This document shows, one piece after another, positions 15,344 through 23,215 of a stretch of 24,867 nucleotides of DNA. The position numbers and the translations under genes are program-made. The notes beneath the pieces are model-generated. The model was not told the origin of the DNA. It ran no database searches and saw nothing but the letters and a program-made list of their open reading frames with translations. Numbering within the stretch: the stretch's first letter is position 1; the number at the start of each line of letters is the position of its first letter. Source of the stretch: DATFYM01 sp035315065 (GTDB lineage: Bacteria > Acidobacteriota > Terriglobia > UBA7540); the NCBI GenBank assembly GCA_035315065.1, contig DATFYM010000176.1, positions 1 to 24,867 of the forward strand, written 5' to 3'.

Positions 15344-16294
15344 CTACCGGCCGTCCCAAGTTCCCGCCGGCAAGGACTCCATGCGGGCGGTTCCAAAGGC
15401 TGGCAGAATGGTCTGCTGCGGGACCGGACGTGGGCTCGGCCGCAGCAAGGCTTTCACCCGCGTGCGAAGGCGCGCCAGGGCCACGGAATGAACCTGCGAG
15501 ATGCGCGATTCGTCGACGCCTACCCTCTCGCCAATCTCCTTCATGGTGAGCTCGTCCTGATAGTAAAGGGTGATGATCTCGCGATCGCGCTCGGAAAGGC
15601 ACAACAGGGCGCGATTCAGAATCTCGCGCTGCTCGTCGCGGGCAAAGAGATCAAAGGGGCTCGCGTGGTCGTTGCCGGCCAGGTTCTCGAGGTCGGGTGG
15701 ATGGGCTTCCTCCGCCTCCGTGGGCCGCAGCCACTCGACGCCGGTCGGCTGAAGCTCGTTAACGATCTTGTACCACTTCTTCAGGCTCACGCCCATGGCG
15801 GTGGCAAGCTCATCGTCCGCGACCGGACGGCCGAGCTTAACTTCCAAGGCGTGGTAGATCTGCTGAGCCTTCTTGTTCTTCTTGCGCATGTCGCGCGAGG
15901 CCGTGTCGAGATTGCGCAGGCCGTCAATGATGGCGCCGCGGATTCGATGACGGGCGTAGGTCTCGATCTGAACGTGCTTGCGGGTGTCGAACTTGCGAAC
16001 GGCATCCAACAGCCCGAGCAGTCCCGCTCCCACGAGGTCATCCACCTCCACATGGTTGGGCAGGTGTTCGCGCATGCGATAAGCAACTTTCTTCACCAGC
16101 GGGAGAAGTTCCACCACCAATTCATCGTGCCCGTCGCCTTGAGTCGCAGAAGTAGCCAGGTGCGCCGCTCGCGAACGCGCCGAGTGGGCCGAAACCTGAG
16201 TTCGCTCGATCTGCCGCTGCCGGGACGTGCGGCCACGCTGCTGCCGCGCCTCGCCCTCAATCTGTCTGCCGGTTACCGCTGCGTGAGTCGTCAT
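15344..16294 (-). CDS. fliA: RNA polymerase sigma factor, FliA/WhiG (sigma-28) type
   Basis: This is a group 3 sigma-70 family factor of 316 residues from ATG 16294, which has AGGAGG eight bases upstream; the longer frame to 16438 is rejected. Region 2 reads DELVVELLPLVKKVAYRM, then VEVDDLVGAGLLGLLDAVRKFD and ETYARHRIRGAIIDGLRNLD. Region 3 follows (ALEVKLGRPVADDELATAMG). Region 4 is ERDREIITLYYQDELTMKEI with helix-turn-helix GERVGVDESRISQVHSVALARL. This arrangement matches FliA/WhiG, but no flagellar gene or anti-sigma factor is nearby, so the regulon may not be motility. The N-terminal about 50 residues before region 2 are Arg/Gln rich and unusual. The symbol reflects family, not proven role. 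Confidence 0.85.
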   Translation of the reverse strand: MTTHAAVTGRQIEGEARQQRGRTSRQRQIERTQVSAHSARSRAAHLATSATQGDGHDELVVELLPLVKKVAYRMREHLPNHVEVDDLVGAGLLGLLDAVRKFDTRKHVQIETYARHRIRGAIIDGLRNLDTASRDMRKKNKKAQQIYHALEVKLGRPVADDELATAMGVSLKKWYKIVNELQPTGVEWLRPTEAEEAHPPDLENLAGNDHASPFDLFARDEQREILNRALLCLSERDREIITLYYQDELTMKEIGERVGVDESRISQVHSVALARLRTRVKALLRPSPRPVPQQTILPAFGTARMESLPAGTWDGR

Positions 16295-16826
16295 TTCGAA
16301 GCCTCCTGTTGTTTTGTGCTCATCGCTTGCGCGTTCGGCTGTAAACAGAGCAAGCAGGGCACCTCCCCGGAAGTACCGAAGTACTGCCCGCGCGAACGCG
16401 TGCCGCGAAGAGCACCGCCGGCGGTTCTTGCGCTTCACTCCGGACCGGTGCTCAAAGCGACGGCAGCGATTTTTCGGAGGGCGTGGCAGGAGTTGGTGGG
16501 AGTAGCCAAAGGGAGGAAAGACAAGACGGCATCATGGTTTACACGCAACCATGGTCGGGCGTGGTTCCGCGTCTGGCGCGGGCAATCTCAACCATGTCCG
16601 GGAAGTGGATCGGTAGTTTCAGCGCGATTCAGGAGGGTACGGAACCGATTAGCGTGGTACGGGTACGGTGCTGAACAAAGGCGGTCGCCAAGCGCGGAAC
16701 GGTTCCATTTCGGGAATCAGACCCATACTGGAACCGGTTTGCGGGAAACCGCCTCGCCCACTGATAAGTATTCCTCTCATGCTCGCGGCCCACTTTGTCG
16801 ATACAGCAAGGGGAAGAGAGGCTGCT
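16295..16826. other. 532-bp upstream region between divergent genes, with small palindromes
   Basis: No supported gene lies here. It must hold the promoters of the sigma factor (minus) and the Cys-rich gene (plus). GGAACGGTTCC (16696-16706) is an odd-centred palindrome, CGGTTT-GCGGG-AAACCG (16735-16751) is a perfect hairpin, and related GGAACCG words recur near 16639 and 16730, which could be regulator sites. In-frame extensions of both flanking genes run into it but lack ribosome sites. Confidence 0.4.
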
Positions 16827-17186
16827 GTGACTCGACGCCGCACCAATCTGAAGTCCGCAATCCACCGCGCGGAGTCCGCCGTCAAGATGGGAGCGGACCA
16901 CGTCGAGATCACGCCGGCGCCCGAGACGCTGCACCACGTGGACGAAGATGCGCTCTCCGCAATGCAGCCGGGAGATATCCTCATGCTCGAACGGGTGCCG
17001 TCGCTGCGGGCGCAAGTGGAGAACGACTTTCTCGCCGTGCTGGCCTGTCCGCAATGCGGCCAGCTCAGCTTGATTACCCCGCCGCAGTACTTTGGCGCCA
17101 TACCTGTGCTCTGCGGTTCCACCGCGTGCTCCTGCCGGCTTCGTATCGAGGACCGGCGCCGTTTCGTCTATCTGCTCCTGAACTGA
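16827..17186 (+). CDS. small Cys-rich (zinc-ribbon-like) protein, function unknown
   Basis: From GTG 16827 the protein has 119 residues; AGAGG ends five bases upstream, whereas ATG 16779 and GTG 16668 have no ribosome site. The first half is charged and helical (LKSAIHRAESAVKMGADHV). The second half carries a possible metal site: Cys74-x2-Cys77 (ACPQCGQ) and Cys96, Cys101, Cys103 (LCGSTACSC), ending in a basic strand RIEDRRRFVYLLLN. The pattern suggests a zinc ribbon binding protein or nucleic acid. It lies 181 bases before trpD on the same strand. I do not recognise a named family; the start is uncertain. Confidence 0.6.
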   Translation: MTRRRTNLKSAIHRAESAVKMGADHVEITPAPETLHHVDEDALSAMQPGDILMLERVPSLRAQVENDFLAVLACPQCGQLSLITPPQYFGAIPVLCGSTACSCRLRIEDRRRFVYLLLN

Positions 17187-17201
17187 CCGGCAAGGCGCGA
17201 C

Positions 17202-17239
17202 ACGGCGGCAGGCTGGGAGAGTCAAGCGGCACCCGCCGT
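17202..17239. promoter_or_regulatory. hairpin in the trpD upstream region
   Basis: ACGGCGG (17202-17208) pairs with CCGCCGT (17233-17239) around a 24-base loop. Further down ACTTCCTTG occurs twice, near 17293 and 17339. No leader peptide with tandem Trp codons was found, so classical trp attenuation is not supported. Confidence 0.25.
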
Positions 17240-17367
17240 CCGAGTCAACAGTCTCTCCCCGCTCCACATCTAATCCGGTGTATCGACCAAGAACTTCCTT
17301 GTTCGATGGCAGTGGCTCATTTGAGTCCCGGCCAGCGGACTTCCTTGATTGCGGCAAAGGACCATGC

Positions 17368-18417
17368 ATGATCCGCGAAGCGACGCACAAAGTCGACGCC
17401 GGCCACGACCTGACGCGCGCGGAAGCTCGCGTGGTGATGGAAGAGCTGCTTTCCGGCGGCGTGACTGACCCGGAGATCATCGCCTTTCTCACCGCTCTGC
17501 GCGACAAAGGCGAAAAGCCTACCGAGCTGGTAGGCTTTGCAGAAGTCATGCGCCAGCGTGCGACGGAACTGCTAATGGAAGCGGGAGCGCCAGTGAACGG
17601 GCTGGCCGCCGGCGGGCCGCTGCTCGATACCTGCGGGACCGGCGGTCACGGCCACCGTACGTTCAACGTCTCGACGGCAGTGGCGCTGGTGGCGGCGGCG
17701 GCAGGCGTGCGCGTGGCCAAGCACGGCAACCGCTCGATCTCCAGCCGCTCCGGTAGCGCCGACGTGCTGGAAGCGCTGGGAGTGGCCATCGATTTGCCGC
17801 TGGCGCGCATCCCGGAGTGCCTGGAGAAGGTCGGCATGGTGTTCCTCTTCGCACCCCACTTGCACCTGGCCATGAAGCACGTAATGAGCGCGCGGCGTAG
17901 CCTCAAGACCAAAACGGTGTTTAACCTTCTGGGTCCGCTGACCAACCCTCTGGGTGCTACGGTGCAACTGCTGGGCGTCTACGACCGCGCGCGCACCGAG
18001 ATGATGGCTCTCGCCCTCATCGAGGTCGGCACGAGGCGGGCATTGGTGGTGGCGGCGGCGGACGGGATCGATGAGATCTCCACTACGGGACCGACGCAGG
18101 TTTCGGAGACGGATGGGAAGACCGTGGTGACGCGCCACGTGGAGCCTGGGGACTTTGGCTTGGAGCGGGCGCCGGCCGAAGCCTTAGAGGGCGGCGATCC
18201 CAACACCAACGCCGAAATTCTCCGTCGCGTGCTCGCAGGAGAGAGAGGTCATCGGCGCGACCTCGTGCTGGCCAACGTCTCCGCAGCTCTGGTGGCGGCC
18301 GGCAAAGCGTCGGACTTCCGGCAAGGCGTGGCGATCGCCGCGGAGGTCATCGACTCCGGTGCCCCGCGTCAGACCCTCGCCGCATTGGTCGAGTTCACGC
18401 GGCAATACCGCAAATGA
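17368..18417 (+). CDS. trpD: anthranilate phosphoribosyltransferase
   Basis: TrpD joins anthranilate to PRPP in tryptophan synthesis. From ATG 17368 (AAAGGA seven bases upstream) it has 349 residues, the normal length. Family blocks: LDTCGTGG (86-93), NVSTAVALVAAAAG, VAKHGNRSISSRSGSADVLE (117 onward), FLFAPHLHLAMKHV, VFNLLGPLTNP, and metal-binding D235-E236 in GIDEIS. The glycine loop normally reads GTGGD; here position 94 is His (GTGGHGH). The block before FNLLGPL has LKTKT where R-T is usual. These may be lineage differences, or the protein may use a related substrate. No other trp gene is in the window. Confidence 0.85.
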   Translation: MIREATHKVDAGHDLTRAEARVVMEELLSGGVTDPEIIAFLTALRDKGEKPTELVGFAEVMRQRATELLMEAGAPVNGLAAGGPLLDTCGTGGHGHRTFNVSTAVALVAAAAGVRVAKHGNRSISSRSGSADVLEALGVAIDLPLARIPECLEKVGMVFLFAPHLHLAMKHVMSARRSLKTKTVFNLLGPLTNPLGATVQLLGVYDRARTEMMALALIEVGTRRALVVAAADGIDEISTTGPTQVSETDGKTVVTRHVEPGDFGLERAPAEALEGGDPNTNAEILRRVLAGERGHRRDLVLANVSAALVAAGKASDFRQGVAIAAEVIDSGAPRQTLAALVEFTRQYRK

Positions 18418-18597
18418 CCGGAGTGTCTGCGAGGAAGATGCTTGGAGTTTGAAACCGAGAGGCTCTGGATGACCGAGTGGCAGACCACTGACTGGCTCCC
18501 TTTCTGTCCCATCGCCCGGGACCCCGGTGTCGCTCAATTCCCAAGCAGCGGGCGGCGGTTAGTGGCCAGTAGCACTCCCCACTGCGACGCTGTACCG
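18418..18597. other. gap between convergent genes with degenerate repeat words
   Basis: No gene is supported. GAGTGGCAGACCACTGACTGG (about 18475) and TTAGTGGCCAGTAGCACTCC (about 18560) contain complementary CCACT/AGTGG and ACTGG/CCAGT words, possibly a decayed palindromic element. Confidence 0.3.
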
Positions 18598-19482
18598 CTA
18601 CACCAGTGCGGCTTTGCAATACGCCACGCACCGCTTCATCTCGGCGATGGTATCCGTGCCCGGCTTGCCGTACTCGTACTCGATGTTGGCGGGAATGGGA
18701 TAGTGGCTGTCCCGCAACAGTTGCAGCACACCGGTAATGTTGGTGTCGCCCTGGCCGAACGGCTCGTTGGCGCCGTGGTTCTTCTTCCGATCTTTGATGT
18801 GCAGCGTCACGATGCGATCGTGGTGCTCGCGGATGTAAGCGACGGGATCGCCGCCAGCAGCAACAAAGTGGCCGATATCGAGATTCACTCCGATATACGG
18901 CGACGCGCCCTCCATCGCCCGCGCGAAAGTCTCGGCGGTGGAGAACTCGTCGGGATTGCGCGTGTTGTCGTGGCCGTGGAACCCGACCATGATCTTGTAC
19001 TTCTGCGCGTACGTATCCACTTTGTGCGCGATGCTCACCTGGGACGAGGCAGTGATGTACCTCACCCCCAGGGCCTCGGCCATCTGAAAACCCCGATCGT
19101 ACTCGTCGTCGGTCATTTGCTTACTGAAGCTGTAGTTGAAAGCGTAGAGCTTGACGCCGGCCTGGTCGAACTGACGGCGGACATCGTGAAACTGAGAGAG
19201 CGGGACGCTCAACCGCCACTCGCGCAGCTTGTGGAAGTCTTCCGTCTGGGGCTCAACGTGTCCCTCCCAAAGCTCGCACTCCCCCAAACCGACTTCCTGA
19301 TAGCCCTTGATCGCCTCCGCCAGCGGTCGATCACGGAACGAGTAGCTCTGTGCCCCGATCTGGACTCCGCCGAACACCGAATCAATCCAATCGGCGCCCC
19401 ACAGCGGCGCACGCGCCGCCGCCAACCCTGCCACACCTGCCACCAGCCGCTTGCCTGCATCCCTTCGCGTCATCAGTGCCAT
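18598..19482 (-). CDS. Tat-type sugar phosphate isomerase/epimerase-like TIM-barrel protein
   Basis: This 294-residue protein belongs to the xylose-isomerase-like TIM-barrel superfamily. The N-terminus MALMTRRDAGKRLVAGVAGL looks like a twin-arginine signal (T-R-R-D-x-x-K before a hydrophobic stretch), so export in folded form is likely. Barrel blocks include VQIGAQSYSFRDRPLAEAIK, GLGECELWEGH, GVRYITASS, MVGFHGHDNTR with metal-type His, VNLDIGHFVAAGGDP (usual Asp/His metal pair) and TLHIKDRK. The last is the conserved 'H-x-K-D' strand. GGAGGGAG lies upstream of ATG 19482. The substrate is unknown, and such exported relatives are frequent in Acidobacteriota. It is divergent from glpD. Confidence 0.8.
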   Translation of the reverse strand: MALMTRRDAGKRLVAGVAGLAAARAPLWGADWIDSVFGGVQIGAQSYSFRDRPLAEAIKGYQEVGLGECELWEGHVEPQTEDFHKLREWRLSVPLSQFHDVRRQFDQAGVKLYAFNYSFSKQMTDDEYDRGFQMAEALGVRYITASSQVSIAHKVDTYAQKYKIMVGFHGHDNTRNPDEFSTAETFARAMEGASPYIGVNLDIGHFVAAGGDPVAYIREHHDRIVTLHIKDRKKNHGANEPFGQGDTNITGVLQLLRDSHYPIPANIEYEYGKPGTDTIAEMKRCVAYCKAALV

Positions 19483-19547
19483 CAGCTCTCCCTCCAGCCT
19501 GAATCATTCGTCGCCAGTATAAGGGGTGCAGGCGAGCATTGCAACCA

Positions 19548-19591
19548 CGCAGATTCGACTGCCGACCATCTCCTGATCCGCGTAATCTGCG
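19548..19591. repeat. inverted repeat CGCAGATT...AATCTGCG upstream of glpD
   Basis: The 8-base arms 19548-19555 and 19584-19591 are perfect complements around 28 bases, in the divergent gap. It could be a regulator site for either neighbour or another dispersed repeat; nothing decides. Confidence 0.4.
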
Positions 19592-19631
19592 GACGATCTT
19601 CTTGGCCGATATGGTACGCTAGACTTCGACC

Positions 19632-21299
19632 ATGCAACGACAATTCGAAGCACTCTCACAGCAAGCCTTCGACCTCGCAATCATCGGCGGCGGCGTTCAG
19701 GGAGCGGCCACAGCGCGCGAGGCCGCGCTACGCGGCCTGAAGGTGGCGCTGGTGGAAGCGCGCGACTTCGCGTCGGGCACCTCCAGCCGCTCGTCGAAGC
19801 TGATCCACGGAGGGCTGCGCTATCTCGAGCAATACGATTTCCGGCTGGTGCGCGAAGCCCGTGTGGAGCGACGACTCCTCTCGCAGATCGCCCCGCACCT
19901 CGCGCGGCCCGTTCCCTTCCTGCTTCCCATTTACCGAGGGGATCCGTACTGGCCGCTCAAGATTCGCGTCGGCCTCACGCTCTACGACGGGATGGGCAAT
20001 CTCGGCCGCGACGATCGCCATCGCTGGTTGAGCAGTGCCGCCGCCGCGCACGAGACGCCGCGGCTTCAACTCGACGGCCTGCGCGCCATCGCCGTGTACC
20101 ACGACTCGTTGACCGACGATGCGCGCCTGACGGTGGAGTACCTTCTTGACGCCGCCGCACACGGAGCTGTGATCGCCAACTACGCCGCGGTCGGCGGCGT
20201 CGCCACGGCGCCCTCTTCCACTAGCAAGCGGGTGGTGGCCGCCGAGGTTGAGGACCGTCTCTCGGGACGGCGCGTGGAGTTGGCGGCGCGCCTCTGGGTG
20301 AACGCCGCCGGCCCGTGGGTGGACCACGTGCGCGCCCTCGTGCCCGGCTTCGACGGGTCGAAGACCGTGCGGCTGACCAAGGGGACGCATGTGATTATCC
20401 CTGCGGTCTTCGGCAACTATGCTTTGCTGGCGTCCATCTTGCCCGGCGACCGCGTGTTCCTCACCGTGCCGTGGCACAACCTGGCCCTGCTCGGTACCAC
20501 GGATACCGACTACGAGGGTGACCCGGCCGCGGTGAGGCCCGAACCGGCGGAAGCGGACTACCTGCTGGGAGCATTGAACCGAGTGCTGAGCCAACCGCTG
20601 GGGCCGCGCGACGTCAAGGGCGCCTGGGCCGGCCTGCGTGCGTTGGTGGCCCCCAACGGCAAGCCCGGCGTAACCCCATCGGCTACCACGCGCGAGTATC
20701 GTTTTCACGAGGACCCCTGGGTGGAGAACTTCATTTCGATTTGTGGAGGCAAGCTCACCACGGCGCGCGCCCTCGGCGAGCACCTCGTGAATCATATTGC
20801 GGCGCGCTCTGATATGGCGGGGACTCTGGGCTCCAGCGCCCAGGCCTTCGATCCAAGGCTTAGCCGCACCACGCCGCTGCCCGGCGGCCAAACCGGGACT
20901 TTCGATGCTTACGTCGACTATGCGTCTTGGGAAGCGGTTCGCCTTTTCGACGTCCCCCATCCCGTGGCAGAGCGCATTGTGCGCACTTATGGCAGCCGCT
21001 GGCGCGACGTCCTTCAGCCGATCGCCGAGGACCGGTCGCTAGCGCGGCCCCTGCCTGGCTCGCCCACCTTGATCGCAGCCGAGGTGCACTTCGCGATTCG
21101 CCATGAGATGGCGATGGGCGTGGACGATTTCTTGCTGCGCCGCTCCGGGTTGAGTTGGACCGCGGCGCTGCTGCCGGAAGTCGCTGCGCCTGTGGCCGAA
21201 ATCTTTGCCGAGCATTTCGGCTGGAGCAACGAGGGCAAGCGGGCAGCGGTTGCATCCGCGGATTACAGCGACTGGACAAAGAACATGAGTCTTCGCTGA
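19632..21299 (+). CDS. glpD: aerobic-type glycerol-3-phosphate dehydrogenase (FAD)
   Basis: GlpD oxidises sn-glycerol-3-phosphate to dihydroxyacetone phosphate at the membrane and passes electrons to the quinone pool. The 555-residue protein begins with the FAD dinucleotide fold: LAIIGGGVQGAATAREAALRG (G19-x-G21-x2-G24), ALVEARDFASGTSSRSSKLI and HGGLRYLE. Other family blocks are WVNAAGPWVD, KGTHVIIP, WHNLALLGTTDTDYEG, and SICGGKLTTAR, then the C-terminal DAO_C domain (about 400-520). Length is normal for the family. ATG 19632 has no clear ribosome site. The phosphodiesterase gene that would supply its substrate follows in the same direction. Confidence 0.92.
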   Translation: MQRQFEALSQQAFDLAIIGGGVQGAATAREAALRGLKVALVEARDFASGTSSRSSKLIHGGLRYLEQYDFRLVREARVERRLLSQIAPHLARPVPFLLPIYRGDPYWPLKIRVGLTLYDGMGNLGRDDRHRWLSSAAAAHETPRLQLDGLRAIAVYHDSLTDDARLTVEYLLDAAAHGAVIANYAAVGGVATAPSSTSKRVVAAEVEDRLSGRRVELAARLWVNAAGPWVDHVRALVPGFDGSKTVRLTKGTHVIIPAVFGNYALLASILPGDRVFLTVPWHNLALLGTTDTDYEGDPAAVRPEPAEADYLLGALNRVLSQPLGPRDVKGAWAGLRALVAPNGKPGVTPSATTREYRFHEDPWVENFISICGGKLTTARALGEHLVNHIAARSDMAGTLGSSAQAFDPRLSRTTPLPGGQTGTFDAYVDYASWEAVRLFDVPHPVAERIVRTYGSRWRDVLQPIAEDRSLARPLPGSPTLIAAEVHFAIRHEMAMGVDDFLLRRSGLSWTAALLPEVAAPVAEIFAEHFGWSNEGKRAAVASADYSDWTKNMSLR

Positions 21300-21303
21300 C
21301 ACG

Positions 21304-21470
21304 CGATTTTGGGTTTTCGGTTTTGGATGCTTTCGATTCCAAGTCTGAGGAGCATGCGAGAGTGGGGTGTGCGCTGTCCGAGAACTGTCTATACTCCGGG
21401 AGCGTATCCATGGACAACTGAACAATGGGCGTTTTAATCCAAAATCCAAAATCTAGAATCCAAAATCCCC
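21304..21470. repeat. heptad palindromic element 10 (word CCAAAAT) spanning the start of the phosphodiesterase gene
   Basis: The left arm 21304-21328 reads GATTTTGGGTTTTCGGTTTT and on; the right arm 21436-21470 reads ATCCAAAATCCAAAATC, then TAGAATCCAAAATCCCC. The arms are about 107 bases apart, much farther than in the other elements, and the space between carries a possible TATACT box (about 21390) and a ribosome-site-like GGGAG. The right arm is translated. Confidence 0.8.
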
Positions 21471-22291
21471 GACCGCGCCCTTTGATCATCGGCCACCGGG
21501 GCGCCTCGGGCGATGCACCCGAGAACACCATCGCCGCGTTCGATTTGGCAATGGAGCAGCATGCAGACGGAATCGAGTTCGACGTTCGTTTGTCAAAAGA
21601 CGGCGTTCCGGTGGTCATTCACGATGCGACGCTCTGGCGCACCACTTCGGCACGCGGCCGCGTGCGTGGCCGGACCCTCGCCGAGCTGAAGCAGTTGGAT
21701 GCCGGCTCCTGGTTCAATCGTCTGTTTCCCCATCTTGCCGACCCGAGGTATGATGGCCAGCAAATTCCGACGCTGGCCGAGACCCTCGCCTGGGTCCGCT
21801 TTCGGCGATGTCTCGCCTACCTTGAAATCAAGGGAGGCAGGCTTACCTGCCCTGGCATCGAGGAGCTAGTGCTGGCAGAAATCCACCGTGCGCAAGTTCT
21901 GTCCCTGGTTACGGTGATCTCGTTCCACCAGCCCTCGCTGCGACGCGTGCGCAGCCTCGATCCGCAGATCGCGGTAGGGGTCGACTTAACGCAGCCGCTC
22001 GCCGCCGTCCGGCTCGCGCGCTCGATCGGCGCGCGGACCGTGCTGCCTAGCGGCAGATTCGCACGACCCGTATTTATCGCCCGCGCTCAGCGGGCGGGGC
22101 TCGCCGTTGTGGTTTGGGGCGTGGATCGAGAGGACGCGATGCGGCGCCGCATCGCCGCCGGCGTGGACGGGATCATCACCGGATATCCGGGCCGACTCGG
22201 TGAGGTCCTTCGCGGCCCGTCGTCTGTTGTGCGTAGCCGAATACTGCCCGGGGCTTCTGCAACGGACCGCCAATCACCAACTGCAGACTGA
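21425..22291 (+). CDS. glycerophosphodiester phosphodiesterase with repeat-coded N-terminus
   Basis: GDPD enzymes hydrolyse glycerophosphodiesters to an alcohol and glycerol-3-phosphate. Catalytic and metal residues are visible in a TIM barrel: H24-R25 in IIGHRGASG, E33-N34 in APENTIAAF, E51 and D53 in GIEFDVRLSKDG, H66 in VVIHDATL, and E in LEIKGG near 138. The closing block is GVDGIITGYPGRL. No signal peptide is seen, so it is probably cytoplasmic. The first about 17 residues (MGVLIQNPKSRIQNP) come from the CCAAAAT heptads of the preceding element. ATG 21425 has no ribosome site; a better placed ATG at 21410 opens only three codons. The C-terminal about 18 residues are also atypical. It is 11 bases before acyP. 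Confidence 0.85.
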   Translation: MGVLIQNPKSRIQNPRPRPLIIGHRGASGDAPENTIAAFDLAMEQHADGIEFDVRLSKDGVPVVIHDATLWRTTSARGRVRGRTLAELKQLDAGSWFNRLFPHLADPRYDGQQIPTLAETLAWVRFRRCLAYLEIKGGRLTCPGIEELVLAEIHRAQVLSLVTVISFHQPSLRRVRSLDPQIAVGVDLTQPLAAVRLARSIGARTVLPSGRFARPVFIARAQRAGLAVVVWGVDREDAMRRRIAAGVDGIITGYPGRLGEVLRGPSSVVRSRILPGASATDRQSPTAD

Positions 22292-22302
22292 CCTAAAACA
22301 CG

Positions 22303-22602
22303 ATGGAGCCAAAACCCAAAGACCGCCATCAGAAGATCGCCAAGCGATTCGTGATTTCGGGCCGAGTGCAAGGGGTCGGCTTCAGGTATTTCGCGCAAGG
22401 CTGGGCCAACCAGCTCGGCATCTGCGGGTACGTCAAGAACCTCTGGTCGGGTAGTGTGGAGGTTTACGCGGTGGGTGACCCGGTTTCGATGGAGGAGTTC
22501 AAGCGTCAACTCGCCGAGGGGCCGCGCATGGCTCGCGTCAAAGGCTTCGAGGAAATGGACGAGACGGTGGAGGGCGGCTGCTCGAGGTTTTCAATCGAGT
22601 AG
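22303..22602 (+). CDS. acyP: acylphosphatase
   Basis: This small (99-residue) enzyme hydrolyses the carboxyl-phosphate bond of acyl phosphates. The signature RFVISGRVQGVGFRYFAQG contains the phosphate loop and catalytic R28; N46 in GYVKNLWSGSVEV is the second catalytic residue. The rest (VEVYAVGD, then EFKRQLAEGP and ARVKGFEEMD) matches the usual fold order. It starts 11 bases after the phosphodiesterase stop, so the two are probably co-transcribed. No good ribosome site is seen, which fits coupled translation. Confidence 0.9.
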   Translation: MEPKPKDRHQKIAKRFVISGRVQGVGFRYFAQGWANQLGICGYVKNLWSGSVEVYAVGDPVSMEEFKRQLAEGPRMARVKGFEEMDETVEGGCSRFSIE

Positions 22603-22693
22603 GCCGCCCCTTGTCAATGGGCAATGGAACGCGGGCGTCTTCGAACGGCTCAAGGACTCAATGGACCAATGACGCAATTCTTCGGGAGGCTGC

Positions 22694-23215
22694 ATGGACG
22701 ACCTGAAAAAGCTGATTCGTGAAATCCCGGACTTTCCCAAGCCCGGAATCCTGTTCTACGACATCACCACGGTGCTCAAAGATCCCGTCGGCTTGCATCG
22801 TGCAGTGGACGAGCTCGCCGACCACTATGTTGGTCGGAACATTGACGTCGTCGTGGGCATTGAAGCGAGGGGGTTCATCTTCGCGCCCATCGTGGCTTAC
22901 CGGCTCAATGCCGGCTTCGTACCTGTGCGCAAGCCCAAGAAGCTCCCGGCGGAAGTCCAGCGCGTCTCCTACGATTTGGAGTACGGCAAGGACGAGTTGG
23001 AAGTGCATCGCGACGCCATCAACCCAGGTCAACAGGTCCTGATCATCGATGACTTGCTCGCCACCGGCGGCACCGCCAAGGCGGTGACGGGACTGGTGCA
23101 GTCGCTGGGCGGCCACGTCGCCGGCCTGGGTTTTCTGGTGGAGTTGGAGTTCTTGAAGGGCCGCGACAAGCTCGCTGGCTACGAGGTCCACTCCGTGCTG
23201 AAGTACGACAGGTGA
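22694..23215 (+). CDS. apt: adenine phosphoribosyltransferase
   Basis: Apt salvages adenine, converting it with PRPP to AMP. It has 173 residues, the standard length. Blocks: IREIPDFPKPGILFYDITTVLKDP near the N-terminus, VVGIEARGFIFAP, VPVRKPKKLP (the hood region), YGKDELEVHRDA and the PRPP-binding VLIIDDLLATGGTA at 115-128. GGGAGG lies four bases before ATG 22694. It follows acyP by 91 bases, a gap holding two same-direction TCAATGG words but no clear hairpin. The stop codon overlaps a 14-base tandem repeat. Confidence 0.94.
   Translation: MDDLKKLIREIPDFPKPGILFYDITTVLKDPVGLHRAVDELADHYVGRNIDVVVGIEARGFIFAPIVAYRLNAGFVPVRKPKKLPAEVQRVSYDLEYGKDELEVHRDAINPGQQVLIIDDLLATGGTAKAVTGLVQSLGGHVAGLGFLVELEFLKGRDKLAGYEVHSVLKYDR

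Noticed and set aside
17187..17367. trp attenuator or T-box before trpD
   Set aside because: There is a hairpin but no Trp-rich leader peptide, no T-box sequence and no terminator T-run.
15167..17371. 734-codon plus-strand open frame across the sigma factor
   Set aside because: It is antisense to a clear sigma factor, starts in repeat DNA, and its translation has no family resemblance; high-GC codon bias of the real gene keeps the frame open.
18442..19740. 432-codon plus-strand frame opposite the TIM-barrel protein
   Set aside because: It is antisense to a gene with a Tat signal, ribosome site and barrel motifs, and overlaps the glpD start.
19728..20960. 410-codon minus-strand frame opposite glpD
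   Set aside because: It is a shadow of GlpD, which has complete family motifs.
22603..22680. heptad palindrome between acyP and apt
   Set aside because: TCAATGG-type words occur twice in the same direction, but no complementary arm exists, so it does not qualify as one of the elements.
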